Shown: in pieces, positions 27,695-37,000 of the stretch
Position numbering within the stretch: position 1 is the first letter of the stretch
How the letters are laid out: each line of letters begins with the position of its first letter
Source of the DNA: Flavobacteriaceae bacterium
GTDB lineage: Bacteria; Bacteroidota; Bacteroidia; Flavobacteriales; Flavobacteriaceae
Direction: 5' to 3'
Assembly (NCBI GenBank): GCA_029243165.1
Contig: JAQWSN010000027.1
Location: forward strand, 62,001 to 126,000
DNA length: 64,000 bases
Notes under the pieces: generated by a model
Databases searched by the model: none
Told to the model about the DNA's origin: nothing
Seen by the model: the letters and a program-made list of their open reading frames with translations, nothing else
Program-made: the position numbers and the translations under genes

Positions 27695-29163
27695 TAGCTA
27701 ACTTTTGGGATCATATCATCTACAATTTTAGCAGAAAGAAGACACAGAGGTATTCCTCCACCTGGGTGCACGCTCCCTCCACAAAAATATAAGTTTTTTA
27801 TGCGTTTTGAAAAATTGGCATGCCTTAAAAATGCAGCCATAGTATTGTTACTAGAAGCTCCGTATAAAGCTCCCAAATGAGATTGTGTTTTATCTTGAAT
27901 TAAAGGGGGCGTAAGGACCTCTTCACAAGAAATTAAGGGTTCGATCTCTGTTCCGAGTTCTTCAGATACTTTTGATAGTATCCTTTCACGTAGACGGGCT
28001 ACTATTTCATCCCAATCTTGACCATGATCTGCCGGGGTATTGATCATGACAAACCAGTTTTCACATCCTTTTGGAGCATCAGTAGGTACATCTTTAGAGG
28101 TAATATTGATGTAAATGGTTGGATCTTCGCATACGGTTAAATCTTCAAAAATGGCTTTAAATTCTTGCTGATAGTCCTCTGAGAAAAAAATATTATGAAG
28201 TTCCAAGGCTTCAAATGATTTTTTAATTCCCCAATAAAAAATTACAGCTGAGCTGGATCGCTCTTGTTTGAGAATTTTAGTTGGCGATTTCAATTTGGGT
28301 AATAATTTCTTGTAAGTAGGGTAGATATCCATATTGGAGACCACTAGGTTGGCAGGAAAAAAATTGGATTTTACTTGGACTCCTTGTACTCTATTTTGGT
28401 CAACTTTAATTTCAGTAACCTCAGTGTCAAAATGAAATTCTACACCGAGTTCGACAGCCAATTTATGAAGGGCTTGAGTAATAGAAACCATCCCTCCTTT
28501 TGGAACGAATGTACCGTAATGTCCTTCCAAATGTTGAATTAATGTCATGATCCCCGAAGTTTGGAAAGGATCCGAACCGTTGTAAGTAGCATAACGATCA
28601 AAAAGTTGAACTAGCTGAGGAGAAGAAAAGGACTCTTCATTTACCTGATGTAATGTTTTGGGTAGTTCCAATACCTTTAGGTTTGCTAAAGCTTTGATCG
28701 TTGCAGGAGTTAAATAGGTTTTTAGTTTATGCAGTGAATTTTCTAAAAAAAGAGAATGTGTCAAAGCATATTTTTTGTGAGCCCTATTAAGGTATTGCTC
28801 TACCTTTTCTTTGGGCTCTTCAAAAACACTCTCAATTTCATTTAAAAATAAGTCGCGATCAGCGAAGGCTCTGAATTTTTTTTTATCCGACCAAAAATAA
28901 TGGCATCCTACCTCTTTTTTCTTGTAATCAAAATAGCTTTTATGATCTACCCCTGCCATTTCAAAAAGTTGAGTTACAAAATGCGGCATGGTAAACAATG
29001 AAGGGCCTGCATCAAAACGAAAACCATTCAATTCAAAAGCAGAGAGCTTGCCGCCAGGATACGTATTTGATTCAAAAACCGTTACCCTGTATCCTTTTAT
29101 TGCCAAGCGGACACTAGTTGCTAATCCTGCTATTCCCGAACCTACAATTATGGCATGATTCAT
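27694..29163 (-). CDS. crtD: CrtI-family carotenoid desaturase, probably CrtD (1-hydroxycarotenoid 3,4-desaturase)
   Basis: A 489-residue FAD-dependent desaturase. The dinucleotide motif IIVGSGIAGLATSVRLA lies at the N terminus, followed by VFESNTYPGGK and FRFDAGPSLFTMP. The C-terminal family motif reads NLYFCGGSVHPGGGIPLCL. It is a paralogue of CrtI at 31734 in this window. The tight operon with cruF and a crtA homologue argues for a CrtD role, adding a 3,4 double bond to a 1-hydroxylated end, rather than phytoene desaturation. It is 4 bases downstream of crtA. Confidence 0.85.
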   Translation of the reverse strand: MNHAIIVGSGIAGLATSVRLAIKGYRVTVFESNTYPGGKLSAFELNGFRFDAGPSLFTMPHFVTQLFEMAGVDHKSYFDYKKKEVGCHYFWSDKKKFRAFADRDLFLNEIESVFEEPKEKVEQYLNRAHKKYALTHSLFLENSLHKLKTYLTPATIKALANLKVLELPKTLHQVNEESFSSPQLVQLFDRYATYNGSDPFQTSGIMTLIQHLEGHYGTFVPKGGMVSITQALHKLAVELGVEFHFDTEVTEIKVDQNRVQGVQVKSNFFPANLVVSNMDIYPTYKKLLPKLKSPTKILKQERSSSAVIFYWGIKKSFEALELHNIFFSEDYQQEFKAIFEDLTVCEDPTIYINITSKDVPTDAPKGCENWFVMINTPADHGQDWDEIVARLRERILSKVSEELGTEIEPLISCEEVLTPPLIQDKTQSHLGALYGASSNNTMAAFLRHANFSKRIKNLYFCGGSVHPGGGIPLCLLSAKIVDDMIPKVS

Positions 29164-29167
29164 TGAC

Positions 29168-29851
29168 TCATTTTTTTACAGTATCTGAAAGTAAATAAAA
29201 CCGTGAAAATAGATCTTCTTTGTACCATTTCTTTTGTCGTGTCTGTTGAACGATTTTCGCATGTTGCTTTCCCTGATAAGCAAATGTATTAACAGCATCA
29301 AAATCATCCCAAATACTTACCGTTGCTTGTTGGATAAAAGGCCATTCGCCAATCCCCTTGTAATAAGAAACCCCCTTGGCTTGCTTAATTGCTCTGCTCG
29401 CAGCAGGAACAGCTTTCCAAAAGGAAAGTAAACGACTCCATCGTAAAGTTGCCCTAGTAATTACCACTGCTTGAAGCTTTTCAGTAGTATTTTGATCTAA
29501 ATCACCCTCCTGTTTTTTAAAAGGGTTGGTTCCACTCCATTGTCCATAACTTTTAACTGCTTTTAATTTCAAATCCCTCTGAACAAATGCTTTGTTTTGG
29601 TATTCCAAAAAAACAGGATGCTCTTCAAAACATTTAACATAATCCGATTCATCCTCCCAAACCCCAAGAAAAGCATAGGTCGAGAAGTCGGGTCTTAGAC
29701 TGAATCCATCTCCACCCCCAGTTCCTAAAAATTTGTAAAACTCTAATCCTTTTACAGAATTCATTTGAAATCCAACACTTCCCATCCTTCTAAATGCCCA
29801 AAATTTATGCTTTCGAAATGAAAAAAAAGTTAAGGTTGTGACTTTCGACAT
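29168..29851 (-). CDS. crtA: Spheroidene monooxygenase-like protein (CrtA family)
   Basis: A 227-residue protein that aligns by eye along its length with purple-bacterial CrtA: LTFFSFRKHKFWAFRRM at the start, FYKFLGTGGGDGFSLRPD, RATLRWSRLLSFWKAVP, YKGIGEWPFIQQATVSIW and a C-terminal KWYKEDLFSRF. CrtA enzymes introduce a 2-keto group on acyclic carotenoid ends. It is the first gene of the crtA-crtD-cruF-lipoprotein operon. Together the set predicts a carotenoid with a 1-hydroxy, 3,4-unsaturated and possibly 2-keto psi end. No clear consensus promoter is seen upstream, only TACTTTTT. Confidence 0.87.
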   Translation of the reverse strand: MSKVTTLTFFSFRKHKFWAFRRMGSVGFQMNSVKGLEFYKFLGTGGGDGFSLRPDFSTYAFLGVWEDESDYVKCFEEHPVFLEYQNKAFVQRDLKLKAVKSYGQWSGTNPFKKQEGDLDQNTTEKLQAVVITRATLRWSRLLSFWKAVPAASRAIKQAKGVSYYKGIGEWPFIQQATVSIWDDFDAVNTFAYQGKQHAKIVQQTRQKKWYKEDLFSRFYLLSDTVKK

Positions 29852-30201
29852 GATCGTTTTTAAAAAGTATTAGCTGTTACTCTAATATAGCTGAAATTTT
29901 GAGGGCACGAACGAAAAAGGAAAAAGAAAACGTCTCTGCTTTGGATTTTAGAATTTAACTTTTGGAAGTAATCTTGCAGAGACGTTTGAAACCAAATTGA
30001 ATTTAAACTTGTTTAAAGATAAATAAAAAAGGTTACACAAACTATTCTTTTGATATTATTTTTTTAAAAGAAATATTGATTTTTATTAGTTCTTTTATCA
30101 AAAAAATATTTATCTAATTGTAAATCATTAAGTTATATTTTATAATTAATAAATTTATATAGTAAAAAAATTTAATTTAAATTCACTAAAAATATTTTCA
30201 G
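29852..30201. other. AT-rich intergenic region between divergent carotenoid operon and potassium channel gene
   Basis: This 350-base stretch holds no coding frame. It is strongly AT-rich, especially 30000-30201. It contains the start regions of two divergent genes and the inverted repeat at 29928-29987. I find no full TTG-N19-TAnnTTTG promoter in it, so the control of the carotenoid operon is not explained by the standard promoter. Confidence 0.6.
29928..29987. repeat. Perfect 12-bp inverted repeat with 36-base spacer
   Basis: AAACGTCTCTGC at 29928-29939 and GCAGAGACGTTT at 29976-29987 are exact reverse complements. They flank 36 AT-rich bases and are far more GC-rich than their surroundings. 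No T tract follows on either side, so it is not a standard terminator. It may be a REP/MITE-like remnant or a hairpin in the 5' region of the divergent transcripts. Confidence 0.6.
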
Positions 30202-30894
30202 ATGAAAAAAATGAATCGTTTTGATTTTTTTATTTACGTTCTTATCATTGGAAACATTGTTGCGATGGTATTAGAATCACATCAATCGATTCAAATTAGA
30301 TTTTCAGAATTCTTTCATTATTTCGAACTCATTTCCATTTTAATCTTTTCGTTTGAATACCTCTACAGAATCGTAGTTAGCTACAAAGAAAAACAGTGGT
30401 CAGGTGTAAAAAATTATGTCTTTAGCTTTTTTGGATTGATTGATCTGGTTTCAATACTCCCATTCTACCTCAAACAGTTCGTCCTTTTAGATGGGCGTTT
30501 TTTCAGGATACTTCGATTGTTTAGACTCACTCGTGTATTTAAATTAGGGCGTGACAGTAAGTCGCTAAAGCTTTTTATCAAAGCACTCTCGGCAGTAAAA
30601 AGTGAATTAAAGTTTACTTTATTTTTGTCCGTCTTGACTATTCTATTTTCTGCCTCAGCCATATATTTTTTAGAAAACAAGGCCCAGCCAGAGGTATTTT
30701 CAAGTATTACGGCTTCTATTTGGTGGGCTACAGTTTCGTTAGCTACCGTGGGTTACGGTGATATTGTCCCTGTAACCATCTGGGGAAAAGTGTTTGCTTC
30801 AATTATTTCTCTTGTAGGTATCGGGATAGTAGCTATTCCTACAGGAATCATAAGTGCATCTTTTGTCGAAGAAATTCACAATTCTAAAAGATAA
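30202..30894 (+). CDS. Voltage-gated potassium channel / ion transporter
   Basis: A 230-residue six-helix channel subunit. The selectivity filter TVGYGD spans residues 182-187 between the pore helix (ITASIWWATVSLA) and the last membrane helix (FASIISLVGIGIVAIPTG). An arginine-rich S4-like segment (RFFRILRLFRLTRVFKLGR) precedes it, so voltage sensing is likely. There is no cytoplasmic RCK domain. It forms tetramers in the inner membrane. Neighbouring genes give no hint of a specific role. Confidence 0.93.
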   Translation: MKKMNRFDFFIYVLIIGNIVAMVLESHQSIQIRFSEFFHYFELISILIFSFEYLYRIVVSYKEKQWSGVKNYVFSFFGLIDLVSILPFYLKQFVLLDGRFFRILRLFRLTRVFKLGRDSKSLKLFIKALSAVKSELKFTLFLSVLTILFSASAIYFLENKAQPEVFSSITASIWWATVSLATVGYGDIVPVTIWGKVFASIISLVGIGIVAIPTGIISASFVEEIHNSKR

Positions 30895-30953
30895 TGCCTA
30901 GTAATTTTTTTTAAATTTAAAAATCACGAAATTGTTCAATCAATTCTAAGAAC

Positions 30954-31673
30954 ATGAAAAAAAATATTGTTACCACCATACTCTTTTGCTTTTGTTCAAC
31001 GCTAATGATTGCTCAAAAGTCAGTTGAAGGAAAAAATATTCTTATTGTTTATGGCGGATGGGATGGTCATAATCCCGAGTTTTTTGCAAAAAAAATGGCG
31101 GCTTGGCTTGAAGAACGTAAGGCGAATGTTATCCTTTCTGAAAGTACAGCATCATACACAGACAAAGAGTTGATGCAATCTCTAGACCTTGTTATCCAAC
31201 ACATTACAATGAGTAAAATGTCTGCTAGGGAATCTAATAGATTAAGAAAAGCTATTGCTAATGGGGTTGGTCTAGCGGGCTGTCATGGTGGATTGGGAGA
31301 TTCCTTTAGGGATGATACCGAATACCAATTTATGATTGGTGGGCAGTTTGTTAAACATCCTGGAGGCCAAATCAACTACAAAGTAACTATTTCAGACACC
31401 AATGATCCTATTACTAAAGGGTTGAGTGACTTTGAATTGAAAACAGAACAATACTACATGCACATTGATCCCGTAATAGAAGTCCTTGCAACCACAAAAT
31501 TCAGTGGAGAACACGATTCTTGGATTGAGGGAGTTGAAATGCCCGTAGTATGGAAAAAACCTTACGGTAAGGGTCGAGTATTTTATTCAGCTTTAGGACA
31601 TTCAAATGATATTTATGAAATACCTGAAGTTTGGAGCATCATGACCCAAGGTTTGATGTGGGCTATGAAATAA
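30954..31673 (+). CDS. ThuA-like domain protein, exported
   Basis: A 239-residue protein with a signal peptide (MKKNIVTTILFCFCSTLMIAQ). The mature part matches ThuA/trehalose-utilisation-type proteins with a flavodoxin- or glutamine-amidotransferase-like fold: ILIVYGGWDGHNPEFFA, AGCHGGLGDSFRDD, GGQFVKHPGG and GRVFYSALGHSND. This family is linked to sugar metabolism in several bacteria but its reaction is not settled. It lies 60 bases after the channel gene and 60 bases before crtI. Confidence 0.88.
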   Translation: MKKNIVTTILFCFCSTLMIAQKSVEGKNILIVYGGWDGHNPEFFAKKMAAWLEERKANVILSESTASYTDKELMQSLDLVIQHITMSKMSARESNRLRKAIANGVGLAGCHGGLGDSFRDDTEYQFMIGGQFVKHPGGQINYKVTISDTNDPITKGLSDFELKTEQYYMHIDPVIEVLATTKFSGEHDSWIEGVEMPVVWKKPYGKGRVFYSALGHSNDIYEIPEVWSIMTQGLMWAMK

Positions 31674-31718
31674 AAGTAATCCCTTCTTAACTATTTTACA
31701 TTCCCTTTTATTTTGGGT

Positions 31719-31726
31719 TATCTTTG
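31719..31726 (+). promoter_or_regulatory. -7 element of the crtI promoter
   Basis: TATCTTTG is a full match to the Bacteroidota -7 box and would start transcription near 31730, only about 4 nt before the crtI ATG at 31734, giving an almost leaderless mRNA. The -33 position (31696-31698) reads TTA with a 20-base spacer. Confidence 0.5.
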
Positions 31727-31733
31727 TATTGTT

Positions 31734-33209
31734 ATGAAAAGAAAAATTGCAATCATAGGCTCGGGGTTTTCTTCTCTCTCGGCGGCGTCTTATCTCGCAA
31801 AACAAAATTTTGAGGTTCACGTTTTTGAAAAAAACAGTACCCTTGGTGGTAGAGCAAGACAACTTAAAAAGGATGGGTTTACTTTTGATATGGGCCCTTC
31901 ATGGTATTGGATGCCTGATGTTTTTGAGTCTTTTTACAATGATTTTGGAACAACTACCAGTGACCTGTATGAGTTGGAACGTTTAGATCCTGGATATCAA
32001 GTTGTTTTCGGTGAAAAAGAGTCCATTTCGATAGGGGATTCCCTAGAAAAAATTTATGAAGTCTTTGAACAAGAAGAAACCGGTAGCCAAAAAAAATTAG
32101 AGCGATTTATGGCATCAGCTAAGGAAAATTATGACATCGCCATAAAAGATTTAGTGTACCGTCCAGGGATATCTCCCTTAGAACTGGTCACTCCAGTTAC
32201 AATAAAAAAAATCAACTATTTCTTAAGCACCATCAAAAAAGACGTTTACAAGGAATTTAAAAGTCCTAAACTTCGTCAAATACTTCAATTCCCAGTACTC
32301 TTTTTAGGAGCCAAACCGTCCAACACACCCTCTTTTTATAATTTTATGAATTGGGCTGATTTTGGATTGGGAACCTGGCATCCGAAAAATGGAATGTATC
32401 GTATTGTTGAGGGTATGGTGCAAATTGCTGAATCTTTGGGGGTTGTTTTCCACACAAATGCATCAGTAGAAAAAATTCAAGTGAATTCCTCAGGGAAAGC
32501 AGAAGGTATTGTTGTAAATGGAGATTTGATCGATGCAGACATAGTGCTTTCAGGTGCTGATTACCATCATACAGAAACTCTATTAGATCAATCCTACCGT
32601 GCTTACAGTGAAAGCTATTGGGACAAAAAAGTATTTGCTCCCTCGTCCCTTTTATTTTATGTCGGGGTAAACAAAAAAGTTAGAGACGTGCATCACCACA
32701 ACCTCTTTTTTGATGTTGATTTTGATACGCATGCGCAAGCAATTTACGACACCCCGAAGTGGCCTGAAAAACCTCTTTTTTATGCAAATTTCCCCTCAGT
32801 AACGGACCCCTCCATGGCTCCTGAAGGAAAAGAAGCTTGTTTTTTGTTGATTCCCATAGCACCCGGCATAGAAGATACTTCAGCATTGAGGTCACATTAT
32901 TATGATTTGGTAATGTCGCGTTTAGAAAAACTTACAGGACAAAATTTGAAGAAGCATGTGGAGTTTGTCGAATCATTTTGTGTTAACGATTTTGTAAAGG
33001 AGTACAATTCATACAAAGGAAATGCTTACGGCTTGGCCAATACACTACTTCAAACCGCTTTTTTAAGACCCAAACTCAAAAGCAAAAAAGTAAACGACTT
33101 GTATTTTACTGGACAGCTCACAGTACCAGGTCCTGGAGTACCTCCTGCACTTATTTCTGGCAAACTAGTTGCTGATTTGATATCAAAAAAACTTAATCTT
33201 TCGGATTAA
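31734..33209 (+). CDS. crtI: Phytoene desaturase
   Basis: FAD-dependent desaturase of 491 residues that converts phytoene to lycopene or a related acyclic carotene. The N-terminal FAD motif is IAIIGSGFSSLSAASYLA, followed by HVFEKNSTLGGRARQ and FTFDMGPSWYWMPDVF. The C-terminal motif reads DLYFTGQLTVPGPGVPPALISG. The ATG at 31734 is chosen over a TTG seven codons upstream because it begins MKRKIAII and sits next to a -7 box. In Flavobacteriia crtI is usually followed by crtB; here it is not, and the gene instead overlaps a convergent gene by 17 bases. Confidence 0.93.
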   Translation: MKRKIAIIGSGFSSLSAASYLAKQNFEVHVFEKNSTLGGRARQLKKDGFTFDMGPSWYWMPDVFESFYNDFGTTTSDLYELERLDPGYQVVFGEKESISIGDSLEKIYEVFEQEETGSQKKLERFMASAKENYDIAIKDLVYRPGISPLELVTPVTIKKINYFLSTIKKDVYKEFKSPKLRQILQFPVLFLGAKPSNTPSFYNFMNWADFGLGTWHPKNGMYRIVEGMVQIAESLGVVFHTNASVEKIQVNSSGKAEGIVVNGDLIDADIVLSGADYHHTETLLDQSYRAYSESYWDKKVFAPSSLLFYVGVNKKVRDVHHHNLFFDVDFDTHAQAIYDTPKWPEKPLFYANFPSVTDPSMAPEGKEACFLLIPIAPGIEDTSALRSHYYDLVMSRLEKLTGQNLKKHVEFVESFCVNDFVKEYNSYKGNAYGLANTLLQTAFLRPKLKSKKVNDLYFTGQLTVPGPGVPPALISGKLVADLISKKLNLSD

Positions 33210-34131
33210 GAACCCACCAAATAAATTCGTATTCACTGTCCCTAACTGCAATTACTGAGTCTAACATCTTTGTACTGGAAACAAGAGATTCCTTGTAGAT
33301 TTGCAATTGCTCTTGCACTGAATATTCCCACAATTCCAAGCGTTTATACAAATTGTATTTAATGAATTTATCACTTTGAATGTATTTTCTGTTTTCAATC
33401 CAAAATTCGTTGTAATCAACATCAACCCAAGGTAAATCATACACCCATTTTGTGGCAATGCGATTGGTAAATTGATTCACTAGACTTTCTTCTATTTTCC
33501 CTGTATTTTCGATCAAATAACTCAGTTCTACACCATCATAAATTTTAGTCATCTCCAATCCTACCTCTTTGGGTAACAACCGAAACGTTCCATCTAATTT
33601 TATGGCATCAAAATTAACTCTAGGCGGATTAAAGGGATCTCTCTGGGTGTATCCTCCCATGGGAGCGAAATAATATTTGCCATCGGGTTCTTCCTCGTCC
33701 TCGATATTATCAATAAAAACACTGTCATTTTCTTTTTCCCAGCGATCGTATTGTTGTCGATACATGTTAACTACCCAGTCGATTTGCTCGATATAAGTAT
33801 CCGTGTATGAAATCATTTCGTCCACTTCTTCTCTAAGATTTACAAGGTTTTCTATCCCATCAGATCGGTTTTCAGATTCTCCTCCCTGCTGCTCAATTCC
33901 AAAAGATACCGTGACACCAAAAACAAGGATGATAAATTCTACAATTGATTTTTTAAATCGATCAAAAAAGTCTTTGATATCAAATCGATCACCAAGTGTT
34001 ATTAAACGTAAAAACCAATTTAACTTTTCCTTTTCAACTCCAGCAGTTTTGGAGGCATTCGCGTATTCTTCTCTAGAAATATACCCGTCCTTATTACTGT
34101 CTATCTTGTCAAAATCATCTTTATTTCCCAT
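33193..34131 (-). CDS. EF-hand protein with one transmembrane helix and a large C-terminal domain
   Basis: A 312-residue protein. Residues 11-22 form a canonical EF-hand loop (DSNKDGYISREE) with calcium ligands D11, N13, D15, S19 and E22. A single membrane helix spans about residues 63-79 (IVEFIILVFGVTVSFGI), preceded by lysines that favour a cytoplasmic N terminus. The remaining ~230 residues are probably periplasmic, with many aromatic and acidic residues. The helix followed by a coiled region resembles the DUF6090-type membrane proteins of this phylum; that comparison is tentative. Function unknown. Confidence 0.75.
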   Translation of the reverse strand: MGNKDDFDKIDSNKDGYISREEYANASKTAGVEKEKLNWFLRLITLGDRFDIKDFFDRFKKSIVEFIILVFGVTVSFGIEQQGGESENRSDGIENLVNLREEVDEMISYTDTYIEQIDWVVNMYRQQYDRWEKENDSVFIDNIEDEEEPDGKYYFAPMGGYTQRDPFNPPRVNFDAIKLDGTFRLLPKEVGLEMTKIYDGVELSYLIENTGKIEESLVNQFTNRIATKWVYDLPWVDVDYNEFWIENRKYIQSDKFIKYNLYKRLELWEYSVQEQLQIYKESLVSSTKMLDSVIAVRDSEYEFIWWVLNPKD

Positions 34132-34207
34132 GAATTAAATATAATAGTGAGCAGTGTTACGCTAAGATAATTAAAAATGAACGAAATCACGCTTTACAAA
34201 AAGCACT

Positions 34208-36928
34208 TTAACTCTTATCTGTGGTCTGTTCAAATGGAATTTTTGGATCATATATTTCTGCAAACAGTTTGAAGAGTTGTTTTTCAAACATCTTTAAAAC
34301 TTCTGAATCGATGGATAAAGCACCCTTTCCCCCTTTTTCCTGATTTCTTACCGATAAAAATTGATTATCAAAATTTTTAAGGGGAATTATCCCTGAATTC
34401 ACAGGGGTTTTATCTTTTAAAGCATAAGCGTAAAGCATGACTTGAAAAAGTGGTCCTTTTTTGGGATTTGTTACCAGTTCCTCCCAATTTACAAAGCTTA
34501 AATCTGCAGCGTTAACATTGCCCGTTTTATAATCTACAATTCGAGAAATCCCATTCAAGTTATCAATTCGATCAACCGTCCCTTTCAAATAAACCTCTTT
34601 ATTAATGACAGGTACAAAAACGGGTAAATGGAATTTTTTTTCCAAACCCTTTATTGTGAGTTCATTTCCATTTTCCACAAAACTTTTTTCGCGTTCAATA
34701 AACTGTTTTAGTATGCGACAGGTCACTTCTAGGATTAAATAATTTTTACCCGTGTAAAGTGCTTCATGAGGATACTTCTCTTTAAAAATTAAATTCAATT
34801 TATCTGGAAGTATTTTTAGCATTTCATCATAGTGTTTTGGCTCCATCACCTTATCCAGAAAAGGTTCGTATAAAAACTCTAAAATTTTGTGAATTATTGT
34901 TCCTTTATCTGCAGCATTAATGTCACTTTCAAATTCATCCTCTGGTCTTATCCCTAACAAGCGTTGCTCGTAAAACTGATAAGGATCTCGTAAGTATTGC
35001 AAAAGAGAAGAAGGAGAAAATCCTTGAGTACCTACCGCTACCAAACGATCCATTACAGCAGCAGATTTGACAGCTTGTTTGGGGGTCAACGACTGGGCTT
35101 GGAGTTGAAAATCAAGTTGCTTGAATTTTATTTCATGATTGGGGAGTTTAAAATACTCCAGCTGAATCAAAAATCGACTCTTTTCTCCAGAAAAGAGTCC
35201 TTCAGAAGCATCATTATAAAAAAGGCTTATTTTCTTGGCTCGTTGCAACAACCTAAAAAAGTGATAGGCATACAAATGATCTTGCTCTACAAAAGTATTG
35301 AGTCCGAACTTTTTACGCACATCAAAAGGTATCCATGAAAAAGGAGTTTTTCCAAAGGGAAGAATCCCTTCATTAACGTGAGTAATAATCACATGATCAA
35401 AATCCAAAACGCGTGTTTCTAAAACTCCCATAATTTGAATTCCAGAAAATGGGTCTCCAGCAAAATCAACAGTCTCTTTCTCTAATAGCTTTAAGAAAAT
35501 CAGTTCAAGTTCATCAAGGGCTTTTATTTCAGGGTTGGCAATCGTGAACTCCAAAACCTGTTCCCATAGTTTCAACAACTGATCCGTACAGTAAATATCT
35601 AGTTTTGAAAAGGAGTATTTCTTTTGGTGTTTTTTGATCAATTCAGAAAGCCTGATCATACGCTCTACAAATGTAATTGGAGTTTCAAATGAGTTGAAAA
35701 TTAGATCTCCCTCAATTGATTTTCCCATAATTGTTTCGCTACTTATTTTTGCCGTGCGTTTGCTTTGTTGCAGTTGTAGCATCTTTTTTAGAGGTAAACC
35801 TGAGTCTTTCAAAAGGCCCTCTAAAGCTTTATTCTCTGATAACTCGATAACAGTCGATAGGGAAAATTGCCCGTTTTCAAAGGCTTTAAATAATTCAAAT
35901 ATTTTAAGAAATGACGTTACCGTTCCCAAATCTTTTAAAGGATAGCCCATGGAGGCATTCCAAGGAACATTTTCTGATGAAATAGCCGTCAAAACGGGGT
36001 GTAAAATCCCTTCATCTCCCAATACAAGAACAATTTTATCTTCTGGATGGGCCTTGTAGATTTCAATTGCTTTTTGAACAGCAGCTCTTGCTTGCGATAA
36101 GTTTTTACTTACATTGATTATCTCAATTTGTTTACTTTCTGAAAAATGATTCGATAATTCAGAGGAAGGATTTTGATTTAAAAAAGCCCATTGTTTTGTG
36201 TATTTTCTGATAAAATAGGCCGCACTATGATGAGGATCTTGATAGAAATATTGATCCAAATCCCAAATTACCTCTGCCTTTTCTTCGGCAATTAGTTCTT
36301 GAATGATGGTTTCCTCGGCTTTGGTCAACGCATTAAATCCAACAAAATAGTGATAGGGAAGTTTTGATTGTAAATAATGACCTAAGTTTTGGGTAGCCTC
36401 CCGATACTGCAATCCTGAATAGCCTTTTTGTTGGTTTTGAAGTTGCAGATACAATTCTGAATAGTACTTAGGGACTCTTTCTTGGAATTTAAAAAACTGC
36501 TTGCTCAGGTCTCCTTGTTTTTTGGGGTCCCATTGTTCAATCCTTTCTACTGCACTCATGAAACTAAAAATTTCTTCTGTAGGAACCAATTGGACATCAA
36601 TCTCATTAAACTCCTGTAAAAGTGAAGGTGCCCAATTAAAAAACTGGCTAAAAGAATTTTGTTCTTTTTCAGGAGTAAGCTCTTGGTAAATCTTAAAAAA
36701 TGTAAAAAGGAGGTCAATATTCGAAGCTTTTTGAATCCCTGATAAATTTGTTATAAAACTTTCAATACTTACTATTTCTGGGGCTATCGTGGGATGTTTT
36801 AGTTCATTTTTTATTGCCTCTTTTAAGAATTTGATTGCCCGAATACTCGGTACAATAACTTTAATCTGATCCAACTTCTTGTCAGATTCAGTGATTTTTT
36901 TCGCAACATCATTTAAAAAAAATTGCAT
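34208..36928 (-). CDS. addB: PD-(D/E)XK nuclease family protein, AddB-like
   Basis: A 906-residue protein in the position and layout of AddB, the partner of the AddA helicase upstream. The C-terminal nuclease domain has GTIIHKILE, GTVDRIDN and RIVDYKTGN (the D-X-K core near residue 796). No Walker A motif is evident in the N-terminal part, which is unlike Bacillus AddB. The segment where AddB proteins usually have the first iron-sulfur cysteine reads LQYLRDPYQFYEQRLLGI, with no cysteine. The pair is expected to process double-strand breaks for recombination. It starts 72 bases after addA, so an operon is likely. Confidence 0.85.
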   Translation of the reverse strand: MQFFLNDVAKKITESDKKLDQIKVIVPSIRAIKFLKEAIKNELKHPTIAPEIVSIESFITNLSGIQKASNIDLLFTFFKIYQELTPEKEQNSFSQFFNWAPSLLQEFNEIDVQLVPTEEIFSFMSAVERIEQWDPKKQGDLSKQFFKFQERVPKYYSELYLQLQNQQKGYSGLQYREATQNLGHYLQSKLPYHYFVGFNALTKAEETIIQELIAEEKAEVIWDLDQYFYQDPHHSAAYFIRKYTKQWAFLNQNPSSELSNHFSESKQIEIINVSKNLSQARAAVQKAIEIYKAHPEDKIVLVLGDEGILHPVLTAISSENVPWNASMGYPLKDLGTVTSFLKIFELFKAFENGQFSLSTVIELSENKALEGLLKDSGLPLKKMLQLQQSKRTAKISSETIMGKSIEGDLIFNSFETPITFVERMIRLSELIKKHQKKYSFSKLDIYCTDQLLKLWEQVLEFTIANPEIKALDELELIFLKLLEKETVDFAGDPFSGIQIMGVLETRVLDFDHVIITHVNEGILPFGKTPFSWIPFDVRKKFGLNTFVEQDHLYAYHFFRLLQRAKKISLFYNDASEGLFSGEKSRFLIQLEYFKLPNHEIKFKQLDFQLQAQSLTPKQAVKSAAVMDRLVAVGTQGFSPSSLLQYLRDPYQFYEQRLLGIRPEDEFESDINAADKGTIIHKILEFLYEPFLDKVMEPKHYDEMLKILPDKLNLIFKEKYPHEALYTGKNYLILEVTCRILKQFIEREKSFVENGNELTIKGLEKKFHLPVFVPVINKEVYLKGTVDRIDNLNGISRIVDYKTGNVNAADLSFVNWEELVTNPKKGPLFQVMLYAYALKDKTPVNSGIIPLKNFDNQFLSVRNQEKGGKGALSIDSEVLKMFEKQLFKLFAEIYDPKIPFEQTTDKS

Positions 36929-37000
36929 TCTTAAAAGTACTAAAATAGTGTAAGGCAGATTCCATACTCATTGAGAAGTTCATGAGAAGTATTCCATCGC

